Part shown: in pieces, positions 1 to 7,397 of the stretch
Position numbering within the stretch: position 1 is the first letter of the stretch
How the letters are laid out: each line of letters starts with the position of its first letter
The notes under the pieces: model-generated
The model's input: only the letters and a program-made list of their open reading frames with translations
Databases searched by the model: none
What the model was told of the DNA's origin: nothing
Assembly: GCA_965242735.1 (NCBI GenBank)
Contig: OZ251497.1
Coordinates: forward strand, 2,914,001 to 2,978,000
Reading direction: 5' to 3'
Length of the DNA stretch: 64,000 nucleotides
From: G958295645 sp965242735
GTDB taxonomy: Bacteria > Gemmatimonadota > Gemmatimonadetes > Longimicrobiales > Gaopeijiaceae
Made by a program: the position numbers and the translations under genes

Positions 1-1
1 C

Positions 2-2659
2 CGCTTCGAGGACGCCGGCGCGTACTTGGTCCACTTGGCCGAACAAGGCGCGCGCGAACGCTACGGCGACGAACCCTCCAAGGTCGTCGCGGAGCGATTG
101 GAATACGAACTCGGCGTCATCGCGAAGACGGGTTACGCCGGCTACTTCCTCATCACCTGGGACTTCATTCGGTGGGCTCGCGAGGAAGGGATACCGGTGG
201 GCCCCGGCCGGGGCTCTGCGGCGGGTTCGATCGTCTCCTATTGCCTTCGCATCACCGACATCGATCCGCTCGAGCACGACCTGCTGTTCGAGCGCTTCCT
301 CAATCCGGAGCGGATTTCGATGCCGGACATCGACATCGACTTCTGCTACGAGCGCCGGGGCGAAGTGATTCAGTACGTGCGCGAGAAGTACGGGAGCGAC
401 GCAGTGGGGCAGATCGTCACGTTCGGGACGCTGAAGAGCCGGGCGGCGATCAAGGACGTCGGGCGCGTGCTGGGATTCGACGCGGGAGAGACCGACCGCA
501 TCGCCAAGATGATTCCGAACCAGCCGGGCAACAGCTACACGGTGAAGGAAGCCGTGGCAAGGATTCAGAACGTCAAGCGCTTGTACGAATCGGACGACCG
601 GCACCGCAACCTGTTCGACTATGCGACGACGCTGGAGGGACTGTCTCGCCACGCTTCCGTTCATGCGGCAGGCGTCGTGATCGCGCCGGGACCGCTACAG
701 GACTACGTGCCCGTCTGCACCCAAGCACGCGGCGTGCGCAACGGGGCTTCGGCGGGCGAAGGACGCAGGAGCCAGGACGTCGTCACACAGTACGACATGG
801 ACTGCCTGGAAGACGCCGGGATGCTCAAGATGGACTTCCTCGGACTCAAGACGCTGACCGTCGTTTGCGACGCGGTGCGCAGCGTCCGGAGTCGCCTGGG
901 CGAGTTTCGGCACCCCGGCACGGGCACGGCGTACGAGTCCTACGCCATGGAGGACGTGCCCTTGGACGATGCCGCCGTCTACGAGATGCTCGCGCAGGGG
1001 CGCACTTCGGGCGTCTTCCAGTTCGAGTCCAACTTGGCGGCGGACAAGCTGCGCGCCATGCAGTGCGACCGCTTCGACGACCTGGTGGCCACCAACGCGC
1101 TCATCCGCCCCGGGCCGCTGGACTCGGGCATGACCGACCGCTACATCCGGCGCAAGCTCGGCGACGAGCCCGTGGAGTATCCCGCGCCCGGCCTGGAGGG
1201 CGTGCTCAAGCCCACCTACGGCATCATCGTCTACCAGGAGCAGGTGATGCGCATCGCCAGCGAACTGGCCGGCTACACGCTCGGCGAAGCGGACGTGCTG
1301 AGAAAGGCGATGGGCAAGAAGGACGCTGCACTGATTCGCGCCGACCTGGCGCGCCTGCGAGAGCGGATTGTGGAACGGGGGCTCGGAAAGCGCGTCGCGA
1401 ATGCGCTAGCGAAGCAGATCGAGACGTTCGGACGCTATGGATTCAACAAGGCGCATTCGGTCGCCTATTCCCTGCTGTCGTACCAGACGGCCTGGCTGAA
1501 GCGGCACTATCCGGCGGACTTCATGGCGGCGCTGCTGTCGTCGGTTCTGGACAAGACGGACGACGTCGTCAAGTACATCGGCGAATGCAAGGAAGCGGGC
1601 ATCGACGTGCTCCCGCCGGACGTGAACGAGTGCGGATGGAAGTTCACGGCGGTGCGGGACGACGCGATTCGCTTCGGGCTGGGCGCGGTCAAGGGCCTGG
1701 GCGCGGCGGCCGTCGAGTCCATCTTGAAGGCGCGCGACGGGGACGAGCCGTTCCGCAGCCTCTACGACCTGCTGGAGCGGGTGGATCCGCAGGCGCTCAA
1801 CAAGCGCGCGTGCGAAGCGCTGATCGCGTCGGGAGCGCTGGATTCGTTGGGCAGCCGGGCGCGGCTGGACGGCGCCCTCGAGGCGGCGCTTGCAGACGCC
1901 CAGGCGAAGGCGCGGGCGGCAGAGCTGGGACAGGGAATGCTCTTCGGCGGCGACGACATGGGCGCGGCGACGACGCCCGTCGCGTTGCCGACGGTTCCCG
2001 ACTGGGACGAACGGACCCGCTTGGCGCGAGAGAAGGAAGTGCTGGGCTTCTTCATCTCGGGCCACCCGCTGGACCGGCACGGAATCGTGGCCCGCGTCTT
2101 CGACGACCTGGGCAGGAAGCCGCTCAAGGAACGGACCGGTGCCACGGTGCAGATCGCGTGCGTGGTGACGGCCGTGGCGCCGCAGGTCTCGCGCCGAGAC
2201 GGATCGGCCTGGGCCAAGGTGGCCGTCGAGACCTTCAACGGAGCCGCCGCGGTGCTGGCGTTCGGCGACGTGTGGAGCCGGCACCGGGACGTGGTCAAGC
2301 CGGACGCCGTGCTCCTGCTTCGCGGCAAGGTCAGCGACCGCGAACGCGACGAAGGCGACCCCCCGGTGTTCCTCGACTCGGCCGAACCGCTCTCGGACGT
2401 GCCCGGCACCGGCCGGCTGGCCGTGCGCATCGACCTGTCTCCCGAATCCGGGATTCCAGGGGAAGCCTTCGCGAAGGCCCGCGCGCTGCTGGAGTCCTCG
2501 CCGGGCCGCGACAGCTTGGAAGTGTCCGTCCTCGGCGCCAACGGCGGCCCCGCGACGCGGCTGCGATCGCGCTCTCTGCGGGTGAGCGGCTCGGCCGAGA
2601 CCGTTCAAGCGCTCAACGAGATTCTGGGCGAGGGAAGGGCGACGCTGGTCCAAGCGTAG
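2..2659 (+). CDS. dnaE: DNA polymerase III subunit alpha, 3' part (5' end outside window)
   Basis: Catalytic subunit of the replicative DNA polymerase. The reading frame is open from the first codon of the window, so the gene starts upstream and most of the N-terminal PHP domain is missing. Visible hallmarks in order: VGPGRGSAAGS palm loop near base 200, the catalytic PDIDIDF near base 320, HAAGVVIAP near 670, the third-aspartate segment KMDFLGLKTL near 830, FQFES near 1020, IRPGPLDSG near 1110, GFNKAHSVAYSLLSYQTAW near 1440, and a C-terminal OB-fold (VQIACVVTAVAP) from about 2150. There is no sign of frameshift or insertion. The long opposite-strand frames here are shadows of GC-rich coding sequence. 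Confidence 0.97.
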   Translation, partial: RFEDAGAYLVHLAEQGARERYGDEPSKVVAERLEYELGVIAKTGYAGYFLITWDFIRWAREEGIPVGPGRGSAAGSIVSYCLRITDIDPLEHDLLFERFLNPERISMPDIDIDFCYERRGEVIQYVREKYGSDAVGQIVTFGTLKSRAAIKDVGRVLGFDAGETDRIAKMIPNQPGNSYTVKEAVARIQNVKRLYESDDRHRNLFDYATTLEGLSRHASVHAAGVVIAPGPLQDYVPVCTQARGVRNGASAGEGRRSQDVVTQYDMDCLEDAGMLKMDFLGLKTLTVVCDAVRSVRSRLGEFRHPGTGTAYESYAMEDVPLDDAAVYEMLAQGRTSGVFQFESNLAADKLRAMQCDRFDDLVATNALIRPGPLDSGMTDRYIRRKLGDEPVEYPAPGLEGVLKPTYGIIVYQEQVMRIASELAGYTLGEADVLRKAMGKKDAALIRADLARLRERIVERGLGKRVANALAKQIETFGRYGFNKAHSVAYSLLSYQTAWLKRHYPADFMAALLSSVLDKTDDVVKYIGECKEAGIDVLPPDVNECGWKFTAVRDDAIRFGLGAVKGLGAAAVESILKARDGDEPFRSLYDLLERVDPQALNKRACEALIASGALDSLGSRARLDGALEAALADAQAKARAAELGQGMLFGGDDMGAATTPVALPTVPDWDERTRLAREKEVLGFFISGHPLDRHGIVARVFDDLGRKPLKERTGATVQIACVVTAVAPQVSRRDGSAWAKVAVETFNGAAAVLAFGDVWSRHRDVVKPDAVLLLRGKVSDRERDEGDPPVFLDSAEPLSDVPGTGRLAVRIDLSPESGIPGEAFAKARALLESSPGRDSLEVSVLGANGGPATRLRSRSLRVSGSAETVQALNEILGEGRATLVQA

Positions 2660-2721
2660 GGGGGCTCGTTCAGGCGTCGGCGCGGCGGCTGGCTGGCTCT
2701 TGGGCGCCGCCCCCGCCCGTC

Positions 2722-2749
2722 TTGACGCCTCCCGCCCGTTCGGTACCGT
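2722..2749 (+). promoter_or_regulatory. possible sigma-70 type promoter before the DNA methyltransferase
   Basis: TTGACG at 2722-2727 and TACCGT at 2744-2749 are separated by 16 bases, in the short gap after dnaE. Transcription from it would start at or just before the GTG at 2756, giving an almost leaderless message. The -10 box is a weak match, so this is tentative. Confidence 0.3.
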
Positions 2750-2755
2750 TCGCTC

Positions 2756-3904
2756 GTGACCCCCGGCGTCGGACGACTCTCGACCCCCAAGAGACGATTG
2801 ACCCAACACCTGCTCGGCGCCGAATTGGCCAACGGACCGGACCCCGGCCTCCCCGTCCGGATCGAATGCGCCGACAACCTGGACTTTCTCGCGACGCCGC
2901 CCAGCGGATCGGTCCAGCTGATCGTCACTTCCCCTCCCTACAACATCGGAAAGTCCTACGAGAAGCGCACAAGCCTGGAGCGGTACTTGGAGGAGCAAGA
3001 AGCCGTCGTAGCCGAGTGCGTGAGGGCGCTTGACGCCAAGGGATCGCTTTGTTGGCAAGTGGGCAATCACGTGCGCAATCGAGAAGTCGTTCCCTTGGAC
3101 ATTGTCCTGTACGACATGTTCAAGTCTCATGGATTGAAGCTGCGCAACCGAATCGTTTGGCGCTTCGGCCACCGGCTGCACTGCACAAAGCGATTTTCCG
3201 GACGATACGAGACCGTCATGTGGTTCACGAAGTCGGACGACTACTATTTCAATGTCGATCCAGTTCGCGTTCCCTCGAAGTATCCCGGCAAGAAGTACTT
3301 CAAGGGACCAAACAGGGGAAAGACATCGGGCAATCCGTTGGGGAAGAATCCCTCGGACGTATGGGACATCCCAAACGTGAAGGCCAACCACGTCGAGAAG
3401 ACCGCGCATCCGTGTCAGTTCCCCGTCGAGCTCGTGGAGCGCTTGGTCTTGTCCATGACCGAGCGGAGCGGCTCCGTCTTGGACCCCTACATGGGCGTCG
3501 GATCGTCAGTCGTGGCCGCGCGAAAGCACGGGCGCGCCGCCTTCGGCTGCGACATCGTCGCCGAATACGTCGAGATCGCTCGCCAACGCGTGCGCGACTT
3601 GGACGCCGGCCTGCTGCGGACTCGCCCCATGCACAAACCGATATACGACCCGGCGTTGCCCGGCGGGGGACATGGCGACGTCCGGGGCAAGGTCTACGGC
3701 GGCGAAGCCCGGCCCATCTGCCAATCCGTCACCGGCGATGCGGGCCGGGCGCGCGGCGGTCCGTCAGGTTCCGGCCATTCAATCCTCCAGACACGTCCGT
3801 CCGCGCCCGCCGCCCAGCCCACGCGGCCTCCAGGAGCGAACTCGACCGCCCACGCGCTCACGCCTTCCAGCGCGTGCCACGAAGCTCCTCCGTCCGTGGT
3901 GTAG
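2756..3904 (+). CDS. solitary site-specific DNA methyltransferase (beta class, N6-adenine or N4-cytosine)
   Basis: Transfers a methyl group from S-adenosylmethionine to an exocyclic amino group in DNA. Catalytic motif IV TSPPYNIG lies near residue 60 and the AdoMet motif DPYMGVGSS near residue 247, which is the beta-class order (IV before I). The GTG at 2756 is the first plausible start. No restriction endonuclease lies beside it, so it is an orphan methylase or a relic of a restriction system. Family homology ends at about residue 300. The last 80 or so codons (beyond about 3665) run antisense through the end of the converging Ycf48-like gene and look like read-through tail, so the original stop may have been lost. 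Confidence 0.85.
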   Translation: MTPGVGRLSTPKRRLTQHLLGAELANGPDPGLPVRIECADNLDFLATPPSGSVQLIVTSPPYNIGKSYEKRTSLERYLEEQEAVVAECVRALDAKGSLCWQVGNHVRNREVVPLDIVLYDMFKSHGLKLRNRIVWRFGHRLHCTKRFSGRYETVMWFTKSDDYYFNVDPVRVPSKYPGKKYFKGPNRGKTSGNPLGKNPSDVWDIPNVKANHVEKTAHPCQFPVELVERLVLSMTERSGSVLDPYMGVGSSVVAARKHGRAAFGCDIVAEYVEIARQRVRDLDAGLLRTRPMHKPIYDPALPGGGHGDVRGKVYGGEARPICQSVTGDAGRARGGPSGSGHSILQTRPSAPAAQPTRPPGANSTAHALTPSSACHEAPPSVV

Positions 3905-4947
3905 GCCGCTCCGGGCGGACCGACCGCCACCACGCCGTTCGCCGCAACGGCGCTTCCATAGACCGCCCCCAGCACCGGCGCCGAACTCGTCCGCTCCCAC
4001 TGGCCGTCGGCCGTCGGCACCGCAGCGTTGGCGCTCACCGACTCGCGTGCGTCGAGATCGCCGCCGAGAGCCATCGCGATGCGTCCGTCCGCGGCCGCCA
4101 AGGTGAACACGCCGGCGGCCGGCCCTGTGGCGACGGGGACTTCGGCGGCCGTCCAAGTTCGTCCGTGGTCCAGGGTCTCGAGCACGCGCGCCGAGCCTCC
4201 GGCGCCGGTGCCGATCCAACCCTGCCCGGCCTCTCCCGCCCGCGCGCAGGTCCCGCTGGCCGCGAATCCGCCCTCGCCTTGTCCGGCCGCAGGCAGCCCT
4301 TCCGGACCCGCCCGGCTCCACATGGTCCCTCCGTCCTCCGTCAACAGGATGTACGGCGTCCCGTCGAAGGAGTCCCCGTAGGCGAATCCGCGCGACTCGT
4401 CCCAGAAGTCCAGGCAGTCCAGGAAGCCTTCGGCATGGTCCATCAAGAAGCCCAGGGTCCACGACCCGCCCCCGTCGTCGGTTCGGTAGATGCGGGACGC
4501 CGGCCCGGAGCCTGCGCTCAGCAGCACGGCGGAATTCCACGCGAAGGCGTGTACGTCGCGGTACTGGAGCGAATCGCCCGCCGGCGCGGGAACCCGCTGC
4601 CATCGCTCGCCGCCGTCGTCCGTGCGGAGCACGACTCCTTCATGGCCGCCGATCCACGCGACCTGCTCCGACACGGGGCTGACGGCCTGCAAGACCGCGT
4701 CTACTCCCGACGACTGCTCGGCAACGACCGGCGCGACCTGGGCGTGCGCCGCGGACGGGGCCACGCGCCAGGCGTCCAGTCCTGTCGCCGCCGTCCCGGC
4801 CAGCAAGAGAGCCGCGGACTTGGCCGAGCGGCAGCGCGAAGTCGGGAACCGGTGGGATGCGATGCAGCGCGCGGGGCTCCACATCCGCCCCCGGGGCCGG
4901 CGCGAGCAGACCTGTCGGCGCTCCCGCACGCAACTCCTCGAACTCAT
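3694..4947 (-). CDS. Ycf48-like / BNR-repeat secreted beta-propeller protein
   Basis: A secreted propeller of about 417 residues. Repeats of the type RTDDGGERWQRV, RTDDGGGSWTLG, LTEDGGTMWSR, TLDHGRTWTA and TTDGGASWHAL recur every 45-60 residues. These are the Asp-box-like repeats of the Ycf48/sialidase-fold families, often annotated as oxidoreductase or photosystem-assembly-like. A hydrophobic segment ending APSAAHAQ near residue 65 looks like a signal peptide. The ATG at 4947 overlaps the stop of the exonuclease gene (ATGA), which supports it, but an ATG at 4884 would give a more ordinary signal peptide. Ligand or partner is unknown. Confidence 0.8.
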   Translation of the reverse strand: MSSRSCVRERRQVCSRRPRGRMWSPARCIASHRFPTSRCRSAKSAALLLAGTAATGLDAWRVAPSAAHAQVAPVVAEQSSGVDAVLQAVSPVSEQVAWIGGHEGVVLRTDDGGERWQRVPAPAGDSLQYRDVHAFAWNSAVLLSAGSGPASRIYRTDDGGGSWTLGFLMDHAEGFLDCLDFWDESRGFAYGDSFDGTPYILLTEDGGTMWSRAGPEGLPAAGQGEGGFAASGTCARAGEAGQGWIGTGAGGSARVLETLDHGRTWTAAEVPVATGPAAGVFTLAAADGRIAMALGGDLDARESVSANAAVPTADGQWERTSSAPVLGAVYGSAVAANGVVAVGPPGAAYTTDGGASWHALEGVSAWAVEFAPGGRVGWAAGADGRVWRIEWPEPDGPPRARPASPVTDWQMGRASPP

Positions 4948-5816
4948 CGACCCGCGACCCGCTCGGCCCGGTCCCACAGCCTCGGAGCACCCAGTTCGGC
5001 CGCGACGGCGCGGAACTGCGGGGTTGGGCCGGTCCAGCGGAGTTCGTCCACGTCGTCGAACAAGGCCACGCCGTCGCGCAGGGTGGCCAAGTCGCGGAAG
5101 AGGAGCGCGCGGTCTCGTCCGTCCCGCAAGGCGGCCGCCAAGCGCCGGGCGCCGCGCACCGGCACGTCCCAGTCGCGGGCGCGGCCGGGGACGTGCTCGA
5201 TGGTCTTGTAGCGGAAGAGCACGGCCGAGGCCGACTTGGGACCCCATGCGGGCAGGCCAGGGAAGCCGTCCGCGGCGTCGCCCACCAGGGCGAGATAGTC
5301 GGGGATGCTGGAGGGAGGCACGCCGAACTTGTCCAGCACGGCCTGCTCGTTCCTGACGGCGCCGCTCCGCCGGTCCAGCTGCACGACGCGGTCGCCGGCG
5401 ACGCATTGGGCCAAGTCCTTGTCGGGCGTGCAGAGGTACACCGTGTCCACGCGGGGGTCGCGGGCGGCCAGCGCGGCGCCCGAAGCCATGCCGTCGTCCG
5501 CCTCCAGGTCCTCCATGGGCCAGACGACGAACCCCAGCGCGCGCAGCGCGTCCTCCAGGGGACCGAACTGCGCGTGGAGCGCCGGATCGATGCCGTCGCC
5601 CGTCTTGTAGTCCGGCCAGAGGTCGTTGCGGAACGACTCGACGACATGGTCGGTGGCGACGGCGGCGTGGGTGGCGCCCCGTTCCAGCATCCCGAGCAGG
5701 GACGCCAGCGCGGACCGCACGGCGCCGCGTTCGGTCCCGCTCTCGCTGGCGCGGCGCGGCGCACCGTAGAAGTGGCGGAACAGTTCGTAGGTCCCGTCTA
5801 CCAGATGAACGTCCAA
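4944..5816 (-). CDS. 5'-3' exonuclease / flap endonuclease (PolA N-terminal type)
   Basis: Stand-alone member of the FEN/5'-nuclease family that removes 5' flaps or RNA primers during replication and repair. The family N-terminus DVHLVDGTYELFRHFYG is clear. Acidic metal-binding residues appear in AAVATDHVV, MEDLEADDGMAS and YLCTPDKDLAQ, and the helix-3-turn-helix DNA clamp is LVGDAADGFPGLPAWGPKSA. I place the start at the TTG at 5816, directly before the conserved DVHLVDGTYE; an open frame continues upstream to 6059 but has no family resemblance. It is translationally coupled to the propeller gene downstream through an ATGA overlap. Confidence 0.85.
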   Translation of the reverse strand: MDVHLVDGTYELFRHFYGAPRRASESGTERGAVRSALASLLGMLERGATHAAVATDHVVESFRNDLWPDYKTGDGIDPALHAQFGPLEDALRALGFVVWPMEDLEADDGMASGAALAARDPRVDTVYLCTPDKDLAQCVAGDRVVQLDRRSGAVRNEQAVLDKFGVPPSSIPDYLALVGDAADGFPGLPAWGPKSASAVLFRYKTIEHVPGRARDWDVPVRGARRLAAALRDGRDRALLFRDLATLRDGVALFDDVDELRWTGPTPQFRAVAAELGAPRLWDRAERVAGR

Positions 5817-5899
5817 GCTCGGGAGTGGTTCGTTGGGTGCGAGGCGGGGCGCGGGGGATGGGCTTCCAAGATGAGTCCTCCGACGGTGGCTTGTCCAGG

Positions 5900-5963
5900 C
5901 CGGCAAAATGGGACATTCGATGGGACATTTCAGGGCATCGAAATCGAAAATGGGACTTGCCGG
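5900..5963. repeat. TGGGAC repeat cluster bounded by a 7-bp inverted repeat
   Basis: Three copies of ATGGGAC occur within 50 bases (near 5908, 5920 and 5950). The block is bounded by CCGGCAA at 5900-5906 and its inverse TTGCCGG at 5957-5963. It could be the end of a lost insertion sequence or a protein-binding array; nothing else identifies it. Confidence 0.4.
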
Positions 5964-6101
5964 GGCGCGAAAGGGCTCCATCCGAAGCAGTGTCCGCGGG
6001 CGGCCGCGGCCCAGCCGAGGCTGCTGGACATGAAGCGGGACCGTTGCCTGCCCGGCCAATCGTGACGATTGTCAGCGACTCGCATTTGCGCGGCGTCGCC
6101 T

Positions 6102-6236
6102 CCGAGCCCCGACTCCTCAAGAATTCGCAAGATTGCAGGGCGCGTCCCGCGTGCCGCCGCCCCCCGGCGCCGTCCCCCCGAGCGCCGACTCCTTCAGAAT
6201 TCGCAAGATTGAGGGCGCGTCCCACACACCGCCGCA
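6102..6236. repeat. two imperfect copies of a 60-bp unit, 76-bp period, upstream of hisC
   Basis: Copy one spans about 6102-6161 and copy two about 6178-6236. Both share CCGAGC, GACTCCT, an AGAATTCGCAAGATTG core (copy one 6119-6135, copy two 6195-6210) and GGGCGCGTCCC. The core is the most conserved part and is AT-richer than its surroundings. It may be a regulatory duplication or a relic of an element end. Confidence 0.6.
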
Positions 6237-6278
6237 CCTCTTCCACGCCCGTCCGAGCTCTCCACCCGCCTCCGCCCA

Positions 6279-7397
6279 ATGGAATTCCATCCGCGCTCTG
6301 ACTTCGCGCCGCTCCGCCGCTACCTGCCGGACCGGTCGCCCGTGTTCGCCGACCTCAGCGACAACCGCAATCACTGGGGCGCGCATCCGGCCGCGCTGGA
6401 GGCGGTGGCCACGGCCCGGCCGAGTCTGCTGTCGGAGTATCCCTCGTCCTACGGGGACGAGCTGGCCGAAGCCGCCGCCGCCAAGTGGAACATCCCTCGG
6501 GAGGCCGTCGTGACGGGGGTCGGCGGAACGGGCGTGCTGGACATGGCGATGCGGGCGGTCGCGCCTTCGCAGTTGCGGTACCTGGCGCCGGGCTGGCCCG
6601 CGGCGGCGATGCTGGCGCGCATGAACGGTCACGAACCGGTCGCGGTCGATTGGGACGAGGGACTGGCCGACCCGGAGCGCTTCGCCGGGCGGACGCGGTG
6701 CATCGTCTACGTGGTGAACCCGGCCAACCCGACGGGCGAGCGGATGCCGGACGCCTGGGTGGCCGCGGTGCAGGAGGCCGCGGAACGGGCGGGAAGCGTC
6801 ACGATCGTCGACGAGGCCTACGCGGAGTACGGGGACGACGGGGGCGGCCGCCAAGGGCTCGATCTTGCCGTGGCGGGGGAGCGCACGCTGTGGGTCAGGA
6901 CGATGTCGAAGGCCTACGGGCTGGCGGGGCTGCGATCGGGGTACGGCGTGGGCAACCCTTCGCTCGCGCTGGAGGCCGACAAGGCGCGGGGGCCGTTCGC
7001 GCTGTCCGGTCTGGCGGGAGTCGCGGGCGCGGCCGCCCTGTCCAGCGATTCCCCCTGGCTCGCGGAGACGCTGGCCGGTGCCCGGCTTTCGCGCGCGCGA
7101 TTGCGCAAGCTCCTCGGCCAGCGCGGCTTCGACGTGCCGCCGTCCCAGGCCAACTTCGTGTTCGTGCCGTGGCCGGAAGCGGGACTGGAGAGCGTGGTTC
7201 GCGAGCTCGAGGAGGGCGGGGCGAGAGTGCGCCCGTTCCCCAGCGCGGGCAGAGGGGCCGGCCTCCGGGTGACGGTGGCGCCGTGGGAAGCGATGCAACG
7301 GTTTCTGGACGCGTTGGACAGCGTGGCGCGGGAGGACGCTTGCGCGAGCCAAGCCGTGGCGCGGCGCCGGCCGCCTCTTCGGGCCCGAACCGCGTGA
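6279..7397 (+). CDS. hisC: histidinol-phosphate aminotransferase family protein (PLP, fold type I)
   Basis: Pyridoxal-phosphate aminotransferase of the HisC group, which forms L-histidinol phosphate from imidazole-acetol phosphate. Supporting motifs are VVNPANPTGE (substrate/PLP region), IVDEAYAEYG, and the PLP-lysine segment TMSKAYGLAGLRSGYG near base 6905. At 372 residues it has the usual HisC length. The ATG at 6279 leads straight into family-like sequence. No other his genes are in the window, so a related role (for example a cobalamin-type or biosynthetic aminotransferase) cannot be excluded. The stop overlaps the GTG start of the ABC exporter (GTGA). Confidence 0.8.
   Translation: MEFHPRSDFAPLRRYLPDRSPVFADLSDNRNHWGAHPAALEAVATARPSLLSEYPSSYGDELAEAAAAKWNIPREAVVTGVGGTGVLDMAMRAVAPSQLRYLAPGWPAAAMLARMNGHEPVAVDWDEGLADPERFAGRTRCIVYVVNPANPTGERMPDAWVAAVQEAAERAGSVTIVDEAYAEYGDDGGGRQGLDLAVAGERTLWVRTMSKAYGLAGLRSGYGVGNPSLALEADKARGPFALSGLAGVAGAAALSSDSPWLAETLAGARLSRARLRKLLGQRGFDVPPSQANFVFVPWPEAGLESVVRELEEGGARVRPFPSAGRGAGLRVTVAPWEAMQRFLDALDSVAREDACASQAVARRRPPLRARTA

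Larger units (their letters stand above)
5817..6278. other. intergenic region between divergent genes, with repeats
   Basis: About 460 bases between the exonuclease (minus) and hisC (plus). No convincing gene is present. It carries a cluster of TGGGACA motifs bounded by short inverted ends (5900-5963) and a 76-bp-period imperfect tandem repeat (6102-6236). Promoters for both flanking genes must lie here, but I cannot assign clear -35/-10 boxes. Confidence 0.6.

Noticed and set aside
1406..3409. 667-codon open frame on the minus strand across dnaE
   Set aside because: It lies entirely antisense to a well-conserved dnaE and the next methylase, is Arg/Val/Gly-rich and matches no family. High GC produces such shadow frames throughout the window.
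4857..6065. 402-codon plus-strand frame opposite the exonuclease
   Set aside because: Composition and lack of motifs mark it as the antisense shadow of the exonuclease gene.
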